Part shown: positions 46,450 to 59,689 of the stretch, in pieces
How the letters are laid out: the number at the start of each line of letters is the position of its first letter
Position numbering within the stretch: the first letter of the stretch is position 1
Assembly: GCA_002007465.1 (NCBI GenBank)
Contig: LNAC01000031.1
Coordinates: 4,543,705-4,607,704 of the forward strand
From: Ailurus styani
Taxonomy: Eukaryota > Chordata > Mammalia > Carnivora > Ailuridae
Direction: 5' to 3'
Length of the DNA: 64,000 bases
The notes under the pieces: model-generated
The model's input: the letters and a program-made list of their open reading frames with translations, nothing else
Told to the model about the DNA's origin: nothing
Database searches by the model: none
Translations under genes and position numbers: made by a program

Positions 46450-48350
46450 GTATACATTGTCTTTCCATAGTGATAGAGTTTAGCTTAGCCAGAGTGGATT
46501 CCATCCAGCATGAAATCCTTCAAGGATTGTCAGGCTGCCTTTGTCAAAGTGGAACTTTCTGTGTGCAGAAGTTAAAAAAAGTGAAATCTGAAATTGCTAA
46601 GGCGAGGGGAAATGCTTTGTAGATGCATGGACATCACTTTATGTAGGAAGGTAAGCAGCCTAGTTAACTTCTCTGGAGGTGTTAAAGATCCTGATCTTCA
46701 TATGTCTGACTTGTCACTGACCTGAGAGTAATTAATGATAGAAAGATACTTTTGTACATAGAGCACCTTAAATGGTTCTACCAAAACTCTTGGATATTAT
46801 GTAGCTGGAGATGCCAGTCAGGCAGATTACTCATTCAAGAACAGGTAATAGAGGAGCATTTTCATTAGGACACTACCTATGACTAGGATAGTACGTCAGC
46901 CCTCTGATGTGGTCTGAGATGAAGCATACAGTAATAGTCTCCTCAAGATAATTAGAGTATGACTGTTGTTACAGGAGCTCCTTGACAATATGCCCAGGCC
47001 TTTCTGATTGTATGCTCAGCCCTAGAGCAAGTCCTATTTATGTTAGCATATTCAAAGATGTTGAGCTCAATATGAACTATCCAAAAACCCAACTGATACA
47101 AGTGACCTGAAGAGATCCGAAGGCTTGTTGTAACATGAGCACATAGTTGGTCCTCTCCAGCTTGTTAAAAGTGACTTCCTTTGCACCTGACTTTATGGGC
47201 TGAGTCGGGTTGTTTCTCAAACCCTTCCAGCTTATGCAGGGCTGAGATTATAGCAAGTTAACTGCTATTTCTAAAAGGACCTCAGGAATGGAAAATTCTG
47301 GTTAGATCATTTCTTGGTGGTTTTCAACAACCCCAGCAGCAGTACTACAGAATGGTGCATCTGCTTAGCCTTATAAGCTGTCTGGATGAGTAAAGCTTAC
47401 AGCTGCTCTAGGCTGCAGTGACCTAGATAATCAGCTTGAATGCTGACTTCAGCCAAGACACGTCAGCTCCCAGACATAGCTGTTGACTTTGGCAGGGCAA
47501 TGTAGGGCCACAGGAGTTCTTGCTATGATAGAATATTCCTTACATATGTCACAATCCTCCTTATAGTGGCATTGGAGATGACTGTTTCTCCTTTGTACAG
47601 ACACTGTGGAGTGGTGTAGGCCAGATATGGGCAAAAGTGAAGAAAACCCTTACCATCTACAATGCCTGTGACTTATGTGGATCCCAGTGACTTGTGCTCC
47701 CCTTTTCAGGATGAAGATAAGACATTTTTCAAGTATAGTTTCTTTGTCACCTCCAACACTTCAATGTAGACTGAGGTTTAAACTCAAACTTCACATATTT
47801 TGTGTAAAAAAAATATGTAAACCTCAAAAATATCAAGAGCTTCTTCTATAGGTCCTTGATGGGCTTGCCATGAGGTTATCTTGGGTGGTATAATTCAAAA
47901 CGTGGGGGGAAAGGACAATTCCTAGAAAGTAGAATACCTGGAATCTTGAAGACATAACTTCTGCAGGTTGGCCAAGAGGTTGGGACATTTGAGCTTTTAT
48001 AGGAGCATGTGAGTAAGAGCTTATTCAAGAACAGTGTTCCACAGGATAGTAATACTGGAATAAATGAAGTCAAATAGCTTTCTTTACTGTGGACCTCAAA
48101 GAGTCCTTCCTGGGTTCTTGAGTACTGTGAGTTGCTCAACCAAAGACAGAGACATGTAACTTTTCCAAACCTATAGGAAATACTTTTTTCTGGGCCTATT
48201 AACCAGTCATTTCTCCTTGCAACACTTACTTGTGAATCACTGAGTTAAAGTTTCTCTATTACTCCACTAGTATCCTTTGTCAAGGTGGTTTTGAACAACA
48301 GGAACTAAGTTGGGCCTGGTGATTCTTTAACCTTCAAGTCATCTATAAGT
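46450..48350 (-). repeat. possible ancient ERVL/MaLR internal remnant
   Basis: About 1.9 kb of moderately GC sequence differs in texture from the AT-rich flanks. On the minus strand phrases such as ACTGGCATCTCCAGCTACAT, CTCAGGTCAGTGACAAGTC and AACACCTCCAGAGAAG recall internal parts of old MaLR/ERVL elements. No open frame survives; this is a fossil at most. The assignment is tentative. Confidence 0.35.
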
Positions 48351-49735
48351 GGATCTTTATTATTTTCTAAACTGCTTATGGTTTGCTTTTTTGTGATTTA
48401 TCTCAATTTTAATGAAAACAAGATAAACACAGATACTTCTTTTATGAGATGGGGCAAAGTTATGTGACAGAAGTGGAACTCAAAATTATTTAAAAGAAAT
48501 TTTGTTAAAGATTGTAATGTTTTTACTGTTGAAATAGCCAATATATCTGAGATGTTAGTATGACCACATAGTATATCCATATATCTTATATATACATACA
48601 TATTAATATTAAAAATTCAAAAAAGGAATATATGGGCATAATATTGATATCAAGATTATTTTAACTTAAATATGCAAATAAAATTAATATAAGTTCATAT
48701 AAAAATTTTTAACTGGTTGAGATGATCTAAATACAACCTTTGATTTACAAGTCTCTCCTATTTATCTGTTTTGTCATATACTATTCCTGCTTATAGCAAG
48801 CCAAAAATGAAACAGGGTGGTTTACAATATGAAAAACATGTATTGGAAGTAGGTCATAAAACTGAAAAATGGCTACCTGCCAGTAGCCATATAAATTTTG
48901 GAGGAAATGTATTTTCTACAGGAATGATTTGTTACAGGAATAGCAAGTATTTATTAAAAGCATTAAATTGGTGAAAAAGTGACCCTTAGGCAATATCAGA
49001 TTCATTATTCAGAAGTGTAACATATATCAGATACATAACTTATTTTGAAACTTTGAAAAGTAATCAGTTTTAATTACTTCAGGTGAAGGGCAAAATCCAA
49101 AAAATAACAAAGTTGCAGTGAAACAGAAACAGAGTAATTTCTCATGCATGCAGACACCACTTTTATTTTTCTTGTATATGGCCTGCCAGTTATTGAATAT
49201 GGACCTCCCGCTGTACATCCATGTATTCACAAACTCACGAATCTTTTACTCTACTAGGAGGCATTTCGTTGGAGTATATCTGCTTTCTTTCCTAAGGTCT
49301 GTTCTCTACTTGTCTCTTTGTCTCCCTGTAGCCTAATAGTGGGATTCAAAAGCATGCTATCAATTTGATTCTTCTAGCAAGAGGGAAAGAGCAGCAACTG
49401 CTTCAGTTCCTAGAAACTCTTTCCAGGAGCCAGGAACTCTGGGAAATTTTCCAGACCATCTTATGGAGAGAGTGGGCAAAAACTGCCTGTACCTATTCCC
49501 ATATCTAGGAGTCAGTATGGCCTGAAATACAAAGAATAAGAAGGAATGCCTCCCTGCCCTGTCTCCCCTCCTCCCCATGCCCACTGCCCGCACCTCCATC
49601 TCTTAGCTGGTAGGCTAGATAATATTCTTGGCTTCTGCACTCTGTAAATCACTTAAGAGAGAAGGTAAATGGTGATGGGCAATTTTGTTCTCCATTCAGC
49701 AGTGGCAGCAGTAAGCAAAACCTGAATATAGTGCA
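48351..49735 (+). other. SPATA9 intron 3, AT-rich, unassigned
   Basis: No repeat is firmly recognised and no exon is supported. The 79-codon minus-strand frame at 49360-49599 has no known homology. Confidence 0.45.
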
Positions 49736-49739
49736 ACAG

Positions 49740-49990
49740 GCACTTAGAACATAGTGCCATACAAATGTTTGTTCGATAAAACGTTATGACACATTCTTCA
49801 GAAGCACCTTTTAAAAGGCTGCATTATGCCATTGAGTGGATATAGTTTAATTTACCTAATCGTTCTGCTATCAATTGTTTCAATTTTTTAGGGTCATAAA
49901 TAACTTTACTGTACACATACATACTGTTTTTTTCTAGTTTGTGTGCATTTTTACTGTGCATTTACATGATTTTATTAGCTGCAGCCTGTA
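49740..49990 (-). mobile_element. L1M fragment, antisense, in SPATA9 intron 3
   Basis: The plus strand shows GCATTATGCCATTGAGTGG and CAATTGTTTCAATTTTTTAG followed by CATAAATAACTTTACTG, an eroded form of antisense L1 3' sequence. Confidence 0.5.
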
Positions 49991-50816
49991 CCTTCGGGAG
50001 TTATTGAAGCCATTGAGTGTCTTGGCATATACTTCAGAGGAGCATGGCTAACTGCCACTTCACTGCTGAATGGGAAGGGAATGTTTTTCCCAATGCCCTC
50101 CTTTCAGATCCTACTCAAGGCAACAGAGGTGACCTAGAAGAGAGTATAATTCCCTTAAACTAAATATATTCTGGTATGTTTGAGGCAGAGACGCTTATTA
50201 CCAGAAACTAGAAACCTCTGAGACACAAATTCATTTTTGGTGTAAACCTTCTCTGTTTCAAAGAAGCATGCTGGATGTGAGCACAGAGCATTTCCTGAAG
50301 CTTAATGACCACCTAAGGTTAATGCTGGCCTTCAGCAGTCTCAAGATTAACATTTCCAATCAGGTCATTAATCTGCAGGAAATGCTTCGTATTTCGATTG
50401 CTGTTTGCTTAATGAAGAGGTGAATAATTTAGTAAAGGATGATCACATGAATTTGAACAAAGAAAAGACTGTGTTTCTAACATGCACAGTGGCACCCCCT
50501 AGTGAGCACACTTGTTAAATGTAAAAAAGTTAAAGTAATTTAGATTTTGGGAATGCAAGGTTTTTTATTGATCTTACATAGGTTTTTATTGATCTGTCAT
50601 AGCAAAGAAAGTACCTCTTTGAATAAATAAATAAATAAATAAATAATAAACAAACCAATATATTTTCCGAATGTGAAAAAAACCTAGATAGATCCAGCAG
50701 ATAATGTTCTTTAGAAAGAAATATTTAAATTCTCATTTTACAGTAACATTGTAAAATTTAACATTGTAACATTGAAAAATTTTGTTATAGTAAGAAAACT
50801 CTTTTTGTTTTCGTAG
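49991..50816 (+). other. SPATA9 intron 3, 3' end
   Basis: No repeat element is recognised apart from an (AAAT)n run at about 50622-50650. The intron ends TTTTTGTTTTCGTAG before exon 4. Confidence 0.55.
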
Positions 50817-50912
50817 GTCAGAAGGGGTTCTTTGTTTGAAATCATTTCTTTTCCAGCAAAGACTGCTTTAACTAGCATAATGTATGCTTCCTATGCAGCA
50901 CTAATTTATTTG
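50817..50912 (+). CDS. SPATA9: SPATA9 coding exon 4 (residues 127-158)
   Basis: Acceptor TTTTCGTAG and donor GTAAGT (50913) frame 96 bp that read [24 protein letters not shown] and then S-Y-A-A-L-I-Y-L, matching mammalian SPATA9. Phase 0 on both sides, no disruption. The second half is hydrophobic and, with the first residues of exon 5 (TVCVNAVL), forms the single probable membrane segment of the protein. Confidence 0.97.
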
Positions 50913-51346
50913 GTAAGTTAAGAAAATTATTAGAATCTAGGTATAAATATACCTATTTCACGTAATGTTAAAGGTATAGGTATATTGTAAATTCATAAAC
51001 CAAGGTACTGTTCTCTTGTTACACAAAATAATTTTACATTAGAAATTTACTTTTCTAAAAAAATTACTTTTCTGAGGTAAAGTCAGTCTATTTCTGAGAC
51101 AAGTCAACCCACCAAAAACAAATTTACTTGAATAAAATTTTTTTAATGAAGTTTATTATTTGGTCAAAACATTTTGGTTTTATTTTCACTTAGCTATGGT
51201 TGTTTTGTTTCAGCCATTTTGCCATGGTTGGCTAAAGTTCAGTAATCCATCATTTAAGTCTACGATATTGGGGAACACAAATATTAATGTATTTTTAATT
51301 ACAAGTGCTGTAATTCAAAAGTGTTCATTACAAAGTCTGACAAAAG

Positions 51347-51574
51347 AAGCGCCCAGGTTGCTCAGTTGGTTAAGCATCCAACTCTTAATTTCAGCTCAAG
51401 TCATGATCTCAGGGTTGTGAAACCGAGCCCTGCATCAGGCTCTGCGCTGAGCATGGAGCCTGCTTGGGATTCTCTCTCTTTCATTCTCCCTCTACCCCTC
51501 CCCCCACCGTTCACACATGTGCTCTCTCTCTCTCTCTCTCTCTCAAAATTAAAATAAAATAAAATAAAATAAAA
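51347..51574 (+). mobile_element. CAN-SINE, older, in SPATA9 intron 4
   Basis: Head GCGCCCAGGTTGCTCAGTTG, body with GCTCTGCGCTGAGCATGGAG, a (CT)n stretch and an (AAAAT)n tail. ACAAAGTCTGACAAAA (51330) and ACAAAGAATGACAAAA (51575) form the target duplication. Confidence 0.94.
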
Positions 51575-51649
51575 ACAAAGAATGACAAAATAGAAGGGAT
51601 TTTTATAAATTCCAAGGGGTTATTTTCTTTTAATCCATTGCCATTTATA

Positions 51650-52865
51650 CTTACCTCTCAATTTTTTTAAAGAGTATGATACACAGAGAGAAAAGTATAC
51701 AGCTTGATGAATTATCACAAAATCTATTCATCTACCACACACATCAAGAAACAAAATGTAAATATCATTCTAGAAGCCTCTTTCTCACTTTCTTTTTAAT
51801 CATGAACCTCTTCTATAAAGGGTAACCACTATTTTGATTTCTAATACCATAGACAGTTTAAATTGTATATAAATAAAATTATATACTATGTATTCTTTTA
51901 TATTTGTCTTTTTTTTGCTGAATTACCATTATGAGATTCATTCATTGCCTACATCAATAGTTTGTTGGTTTTCATTGCTGTGTAGTATTTCATTGATTGA
52001 AAACATAAATATTCAATATATATTCTACATATATAAGTCACTATCCACACTACAGCTGAAATTTTATATTATTTACAGTTTTGACAATTGTGAATATGGT
52101 TTCTATAAACATTCTTGTACATACATTTTAGTAAAATTTCTGGACCACAGAATATGTACATGTTGGTCTCTAATAGATACTGCCTAATAGTCACAATTGT
52201 CAGTCTTTTCCATTTTAGCCATTCTTTTGAGTATGTAATATTATCACATTGTGCTTTAATTTACATTTCCTTGATTATTAATCAGACTGAGTTCCTTTAT
52301 GCATTAAGTGGACATTGGGATCTTTTGTGAATTTCTGTTTAAGTCTCTTCTGTTTTTCTATTCTACCTCTTTTATTATTGATTTCTACTTTTAAAATATA
52401 CTCTAGGAATAAACCCTCTTTTGGTTATTTCTTTTATTCTGTGACTTTTTTTCACCCTTGTAGCAGTGTCTTTAAAACAGAAGTTTTTAATTTTAATGTT
52501 ATCCAATGTATTAATCTTTTCTTTATGTTAGGTGGTTTTTATGTCTTAATTAGGGCAGCTTGGCCTCTATCCAAGGTCATGAAACTGTCCCCTCTGATAT
52601 ATTCTAGATTTATTATTTTACCTTTCACTTTTAGATTTATAATCCATCTGGAATTGGTATGAAGTAAGGGACAAATTTTTCCTCCCTGGGTATCCAATTG
52701 ATCCAACTCAATTTACTGGGGGGGAAAAACTTTTCCTATTGCCCCAGAACATTTCTTTTGTCATAATCAAGTGTCTTTATATATGTAGGTCTGTTTATTG
52801 ACTCTCTGTTCTATTCAGTTAATCTATTTTTCTACTGATTCAATATTGTATTATTTATAAGGGCT
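51650..52865 (-). mobile_element. ancient L1M, antisense, in SPATA9 intron 4
   Basis: The plus strand reads GTTTTCATTGCTGTGTAG, TTTACATTTCCTTGATTAT and ATCCATCTGGAATTGGTATG, and then GGGTATCCAATTGATCCAAC: complement of L1 3' UTR and ORF2 end in consistent order. Strongly diverged. Confidence 0.75.
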
Positions 52866-52874
52866 TCCTGATCT

Positions 52875-53092
52875 GTTTTTGAGGGGAGGGGAAGGAAGAG
52901 AGAGAGAGCATGTACACGAGCAGGCAAGTGGGGGTGGGGGGAGTAGAGGGAGAGGGAGAGAGAGAATCTTATACAGGTTCCATGCCCAGCATGGATCCTG
53001 CCACAGGGGACTTGATCTCATGACCCCAAGATCATGACCTAAGCCCAAATCAAGATTCAGATGCTTAACGGACTGAGTCACCCAGGTGCTCC
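52875..53092 (-). mobile_element. CAN-SINE, old, in SPATA9 intron 4
   Basis: On the minus strand: head GGAGCACCTGGGTGACTCAG, body with CAGGATCCATGCTGGGC-like text and a purine/pyrimidine-rich 3' part. Clearly older than the mustelid-type copies. Confidence 0.85.
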
Positions 53093-54477
53093 CCTAATCT
53101 TTTTTCACAGCATGGCATACATAAAAAATGATCCGACTGGGGGAATAAATGGATGAAGCTGTTTGCAGCTGGAAGTGATGGACCTCAAGGTTTAGAGCTC
53201 TAGGTTGGCATATACTTGGATGCGAGTAACAAAAAATACCTAGCAGTGCCTTAATTGATGAAGACATTTAAATATCTCTGTTAATCAGAAGTCTAGAGTT
53301 AGGTCGTTCCCAGGTTTGTACAGTGGATCTACAGTGTCATCTGAACCCAGCACCTTTCCGTCTTTCTCCTGTGCTATCTTATTGTTTTTGGCCCTTAGGT
53401 TTGCTGCCTCATGCTCAGGCATCCTATCTATATCAGAGTCCAAAGCGGGGTGGGGGTGGGGGGGGGTGGGGATAGTTAGAGGCAAAACACAAAGAGTCTT
53501 TCTTTTCAAAGAGAAGAACTTTCAAAAATCCCTCCTGACTTCCTCCCCAGCAGATATATTTTATTTTGTTGTCTAAAACAGGGTAACATGACCACATACT
53601 AACTGCAGGAAAGTGAAGGAAGGCATCTGGTACTCCCTTATTCTATGGTGGGGTGCAGGCCAAGAAAAGAGGAGGCAGGAGATCAGCAAGAAATTGAGGT
53701 TGGTCAGCCAGGGCCCTCAATCCTTTCTCTATTACACCTCTTTAGGAAAATCTTCTAAGAGTTTATAGCCTATTATGTGGGCTTTAGGCATTGCTTTGGT
53801 AAGATAAGGTCTTCTCATATTTTAAGGATTTTATTATTCTTGTTGCTTGCTTTAAATACTTATCATCATTATCTTCATCATTAAAGTTCTTAGTGATTCC
53901 GTTTTCAGTTACATTTCTCTGTGTGTTTTGTTTTGACACTCAAAGTACTGAATGGCATTTTTTGAGGGAAAATGGATCATGTGCTTAGAAATCATCAATC
54001 AACTAGCTTACTAAATTCTAACTAATGTGTTTATGCCCCTTCAATTGGACACATAGATGTAAGCAAAGTGTAGGGGAGAGAGTAAAAATAAAAAGCCTAC
54101 TTTGAGATATTAACACATTTGAGGACAAATTCCATCTCCCAGAAAATGTTTCATTTAATTTAGGAGAAGAAAGGAGTCTCGTTTAATTAAATCAGGGAGT
54201 AAAGATGTAAAACATTTAATGAATTGGGTGGAAAAGAGCAAAGCATGTCTTTATTGAAGCATACTATGCTTTAATTTTCTTTCTAGATGATGTTATAACA
54301 TATTTAGAACAAGGAATCAATCTCCTGATGTTTATCATGTGCCAGGAAAGGAAGTGCTTCTTTATTAGAATAAGTAGATTAATGACTTTATGTTACACAT
54401 TTTATTGGACTTATTACTGGAAGTTCAGTAGCTTAAAAAGAAACTTTACTTTTCAAAAAATTTTTTTTTATTTTTAG
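53093..54477 (+). other. SPATA9 intron 4, 3' part
   Basis: The segment at about 53190-53560 has an old-repeat texture, family unassigned, with a G-rich run at about 53449-53467. The rest is AT-rich. The intron ends TTTTTTTTATTTTTAG before exon 5. Confidence 0.5.
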
Positions 54478-54765
54478 ACAGTCTGTGTTAATGCTGTGTT
54501 GGAGAAGGTCAAGAAAATTTTACAAGAAGAAGAATCCATAAGGCAAAAGAGAGAAGAGAGTGAAAATCTTAGAAAAGCCTTTTCTGAGCCTGTGCTTTCT
54601 GAGCCTACATTTCCTGAAGGTGAAATCAAAGCAAAACCTTACAGGTCATTACCAGGGAAACCAGATGATATTTCAGATCACCCCAAATTTCCTACTAATA
54701 AGTTGAATAATAAGATCCAGGTTTTACATTCTGTGTTTGACCAATCAGCTGAAATGAATGAATGA
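54478..54765 (+). CDS. SPATA9: SPATA9 coding exon 5 (residues 159-253 and stop)
   Basis: The exon encodes [20 protein letters not shown], a helical charged region with [10 protein letters not shown], then the repeated S-E-P motif ([20 protein letters not shown]) and a polar C-terminus ending FDQSAEMNE before TGA at 54763. It matches mammalian SPATA9 to the last residue. The frame is open throughout, which argues that the downstream protein has been under recent constraint in spite of the exon 3 stop. Confidence 0.97.
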   Translation, partial: TVCVNAVLEKVKKILQEEESIRQKREESENLRKAFSEPVLSEPTFPEGEIKAKPYRSLPGKPDDISDHPKFPTNKLNNKIQVLHSVFDQSAEMNE

Positions 54766-54935
54766 GCAAATCAGAACATAAATATTACTGAGTGGAGCTT
54801 GAGAGTTATTATCTAATCACATTTCATCTGACAAAACCAGGAAACTAGTTTTCATATATTGACTGCTCTGCTTTAAAATGTCATTCTCAAGTATTTATAT
54901 GGTAGAGAAAATAAAATGAATCTTGATGCAAAAGT
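54766..54935 (+). other. SPATA9: SPATA9 3' UTR
   Basis: Short AT-rich trailer from the stop codon to just beyond the poly(A) signal at 54910-54915. The cleavage point is estimated. Confidence 0.75.
54910..54915 (+). terminator. SPATA9 poly(A) signal AATAAA
   Basis: Canonical hexamer 145 bp after the stop codon, followed within about 40 bases by a T-rich stretch (ACTTTTTTTTAATG). Confidence 0.8.
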
Positions 54936-55076
54936 ATGACTATGATACTTTTTTTTAATGAACAAGAAAGTGTACCCTTTGGAGGGTTAGATTTTATGCT
55001 ATCATTTACAACATGGGTATATTTATAATACATTTATGTTTTTATTAAAGGCCTGTTTCAAGTACCCTACCAGTTA

Positions 55077-55367
55077 CAGTTGGCCCTTGAACATGGGTTT
55101 GAACAGTGCAGATTCACTTATATGCAGATCTTTTTTGATAAATGAATTATAGTACTGGAAACATTTTCCCTAGCTTACCTTAAGAATACATTATATAATA
55201 CATAAAACATTCAAAATATGGGTCAGTCAACTGTGTATGTAATCAGGCTTCTAGTCAACAGTAGACTATTAGTAGTTAAGTTTTTGGGGAGTCCAAAGTT
55301 ATCTGTGGGTTTTCAAGTGTGTGTGAGGTTGGTACCCCACCCCCCTGCAATGTTTAAGGGTCAACTG
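55077..55367 (+). mobile_element. Tigger-type DNA transposon remnant (non-autonomous)
   Basis: Terminal inverted repeats are visible: CAGTTGGCCCTTGAACATGG at the left, and the right end GGGTCAACTG whose complement is CAGTTGACCC. TA dinucleotides flank both ends (55075-55076, 55368-55369), as expected for Tc1/mariner-type insertion. The internal text TAGTTAAGTTTTTGGGGAGTC also fits Tigger-derived short elements. There is no coding capacity. Confidence 0.88.
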
Positions 55368-55369
55368 TA

Positions 55370-56925
55370 TTCATCTGGAGGGAAAATACCCTCCATATCA
55401 AAATGCGACATATCTTTTTCAGAGATAATAAAAGGATATTTATTTTCTACCTACAGGCTGCATAGTTTGAATCTGCCTATTATGATCCTTTTTAAAAATC
55501 ATCTGTAAATTTATGAAGGACTTGTAATTCACAGACGTAATACATTTAAAAACAAAATATTATTTACAAATCTTATAGAAGATTCCTGTATGTCAGGGTA
55601 GGATATGACATGACATCTTTTATTTCCCGATTTGGAGGAACACGTTTAGAACCAGAAATCAAGTCCATATTTCTCATTGTTGCCACTGGGGCCTAAGAGA
55701 AAATGCTTCTGTAACTGGCCCTACAAATGAGAGCCATTGTTTTGCCTGCAGAAGGTACTTTGGTTTCTTCCACGCATCTTAAATTCTGGACATGTGTCAA
55801 GACCCGACTGGTCATTGGAGGGTTAGCACCTGAGATAACAGGCTAGCATTTACTCATCGAGTGATGGTACATTTCCTGTACCTGGTAAATAGGAACTGCC
55901 ATCAAAGTATTTGTAAAAAGCCAAACCTTGGCTTTTCAGCAGTCTGAGAAATGAGTAACAAGTGTTGTATCACCTCATGTTACCCATATTCCATCAGAAA
56001 AGGAAATGCACTAATATGTAGCAAAGGGCTCTGTAAGCAGACCCTTAATGATAGGTCCTTAATTTACTTATTATCTTTACAGTAACTAAGGGAAAGAGTC
56101 CAGGTGGCCCTCCTAGAATGTTCAGTATTAGGTTTGGGGCTTTAAATCAATCCTAGGCCACTAAGAAGATTACTGTGCTTAGAGACAAAGTTCCAGTTTT
56201 GACAGATTTTCTGCACTCTGAATTTATAATGTGATCACTCTGGTTCTGATTCTACTTGTGCTTATTTTCTACTATTTGCTGCCAAGTTTTAGATGGTAAG
56301 CACCTGAAGTGTTACAGTACGGTGTGGGCACCAGGCAACCAGAATAGTGCTCACCATAAATAACGGGCATGTGAAAGCAGAGAGGCCAGTTTCCCATGGA
56401 CCCCGCCTGTGAACCCAGCGGAAGGACTGAGGAGCAACACCCTCTTCTCTGACCAACAACATCTCTTCTCTGCAACAGTTACGTGAAACAATTGGTTTTG
56501 CACAGATCACAATATTCTCAAAAACAGAACAAAAACAAACCTTTGTTTGAAAATCTCACATAGGACATTCAAAGTACTTTGGCTCACTGAGTAAGAGACT
56601 CACATCTCTCATGGCTGGGCAGCAGCTGTGTGTGTCTTCCTTACTTGGAGAGTGTTTGCTTTGACCAGGAGAAACTGAGCCAATATTTATTTGGTTTCCA
56701 TGCGCAGTACAGGAGGACTAAGGAGTGCACTTTAGGTGAATACAAGGCGCTGTATAGAAATGTTGAATAAGGATCTTATTTTTAAATGAAGCATTGTAAA
56801 TGGATCCCATTTTGGAGGCATTGTTTTAAGTGTAAAAAGCCTGCTATATATTTGGAAAAATTGAATAGTTGAGATTTAAGCATTTCAGTTTATTTAAATT
56901 TTACCTATAAAAAGTAAGAATGACA
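55370..56925. other. spacer between convergent SPATA9 and RFESD
   Basis: No exon or repeat is firmly recognised. The 3' UTR of RFESD may extend into this region; minus-strand AATAAA hexamers occur near 56685 and 56890 (TTTATT on the plus strand), but I cannot tell which is used. Confidence 0.4.
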
Positions 56926-56929
56926 ACCA

Positions 56930-57085
56930 AATGGTGGTGGGGGGGGTGGAGAGTGTTGAGGTATCAGTAAAACAAGAATGTAAGAATAGAAGAATGGAAA
57001 AATGCTGATCATTGTTGAAGTGGGTGATGAGAGTTTATTATGCTACTCTGTTTAGTTTGTATATATTAAAACTTTTGCATGATAA
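56930..57085 (+). mobile_element. L1M 3' UTR fragment
   Basis: GCTGATCATTGTTGAAGTGG, GTGATGAGAGTTTATTATGC and TATTAAAACTTTTGCATGATAA follow the end of old L1M 3' UTRs. Confidence 0.6.
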
Positions 57086-57445
57086 AGTCTACTATATAAA
57101 AATAGGGATTACCTCCCCCATATTTCTTATTAAATTTAATTTTTTACCTTTTCTTCATTGTGGTTATTGTGAATATTTTCACCCTCCTTAAAATGCACAT
57201 TCCAAACCTACAACCTTCAGGTTTCAATCAATCCAGAGGACTGGATAAATGTATTCCATAGATCCTGATAATAATCCTTATATCACACTAACTATATGTA
57301 CTTTTGAACTGCTCAGCTTTATATGATTTTTAAAGATAAGTAATAAATGTGCCTATATTGGAAAAATTAATACTTTGGTATTGAAGCATGATTATTCTCA
57401 TATATTCAAAACATATACAACATTTTTCATTGCCATATAGTTTTA

Positions 57446-58190
<745 letters not shown>

Positions 58191-58194
58191 CTTA

Positions 58195-58345
58195 AATTGG
58201 TGCTTCTCAAATTTTAAAGAGCATGGGAATCACCTGGATCTTGTTTAAATTCAGTAGTCCTAAGGTAAGGCACAAGATTCTGTATTTCCAAGAAGCTCCC
58301 AGGTGACATCGATGTTGCTGGTCTGTGGACCACCCTTTAAGTACA
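58195..58345 (+). mobile_element. MER5-type hAT (Charlie) remnant in RFESD intron
   Basis: GTGCTTCTCAAATTTTAAAG, GGGAATCACCTGGATCTTG, GATTCTGTATTTCCAAGAAG and CTCCCAGGTGACATCGATG with GCTGGTCTGTGGACCAC follow the MER5A/B consensus order. Non-coding. Confidence 0.85.
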
Positions 58346-58599
58346 AAGCCTTTCGGGTCTCATTATGGTTCAAAACTGAAGGAAATTCTTTCATATTATC
58401 ATCACCAGGTGCTTACATTTGTTTCAGCTTGTATTTTGTACTAGTGGGGGGGGCAGGAAGGAGAAGGATGGAGAAGGATCAGTTTTATTAAGTAGAAAAC
58501 AAGAAATTAGGCAGCTAGCTAGTTTGAGAATCCAATGAAGTAGGTTCCCCCATTCCTTCCTCAAATAAGCCTTCAGTGTGTGGTTTCTTTTTTAAAGTA

Positions 58600-59035
58600 T
58601 ACATATTTATATTTTTACTACATTATTCACATAATATATACTCACTGAAGAAATTCAAACTGTGTAGAAGTGTATAAAGTACAAAGTGAATATTATTTTT
58701 ATTTAAAAAGTGGGATCTCATTAGACCTATCATCCTATGACTTGCTTTTTTCACTCAAAAATATATTGCTGACATCCCTGCATACCAACACAAACAGATC
58801 TGCCTCACACATTAATGAGGTGGTGGTTGCATAGTTTTCCATAGCATGGCTATTCAGTTTATTTAAATTGTTTCCTGTTGTCAAAACATTGAGGTTGCCT
58901 TCAATTTTAAATTGCAACAAATAATGCCACAGTAAACCTCTCCCATATATATACTTGAACATTTGTGCAATGATATCTGTAGGGTAGATATCTCAGAGTA
59001 TAATTGCTAGGTGAGAAGCCATGTATACTTCCCCT
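58600..59035 (-). mobile_element. L1M fragment, antisense to the window (sense to RFESD)
   Basis: The plus strand shows CCATAGCATGGCTATTCAG, AATTGTTTCCTGTTGTC, and CAGAGTATAATTGCTAGGTG: complement of an old L1 3' region. It lies within the RFESD intron. Confidence 0.65.
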
Positions 59036-59217
59036 ATTTATCTGTGAAATAGTTTTCTTTACATTGTAGGACTATGAATTCCTGGAATATTAGCAATTAT
59101 ACTCAAAGCACTAAAATACAGTTCAAACTCAAATAGAAATTATTTTTGCATACAGAATGAAATAAAGAATATAAATAAGAAAAATGAATTGTAGAGGATA
59201 GACTTAATTTTACATAC

Positions 59218-59252
59218 CTCTATATCTCCCAAATGTAAAGGTCCTCCTGAGT
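59218..59252 (-). CDS. RFESD: RFESD middle coding exon (residues 59-70)
   Basis: A 35-bp micro-exon on the minus strand, with acceptor TTTCAG before 59252 and donor GTATGT after 59218. It completes codon 59 and encodes S-G-G-P-L-H-L-G-D-I-E. Codon 59 (CAC, histidine) is split by the intron and is the first histidine ligand of the Rieske motif C57-Y-H59. Skipping it would remove that ligand and shift the frame, since 35 is not divisible by three. Confidence 0.95.
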
Positions 59253-59335
59253 CTGAAAAGAAATTGAATATTACATCTAGTCACTAAAAAAAAAAAAAAA
59301 AAAAAAAGCCTAAAAATTTGATAGTTTTGTGGTTA

Positions 59336-59611
<276 letters not shown>

Positions 59612-59636
59612 TTAACTCACAGAGATCATCATCATA

Positions 59637-59637
59637 T

Positions 59638-59673
<36 letters not shown>

Positions 59674-59684
59674 TATATATATAT
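59637..59684 (+). repeat. (TA)n(CA)n(TA)n compound microsatellite
   Basis: About 13 TA units, five to six AC units and a further TA block, in the RFESD intron about 80 bp upstream (in gene orientation) of the first coding exon. Likely highly variable. Confidence 0.95.
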
Positions 59685-59689
59685 CTAAG

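Noticed and set aside
57034..57039. AATAAA on the minus strand as the RFESD poly(A) signal
   Set aside because: It falls within an L1M fragment and other hexamers lie nearby, so I could not decide and did not annotate it as a terminator.
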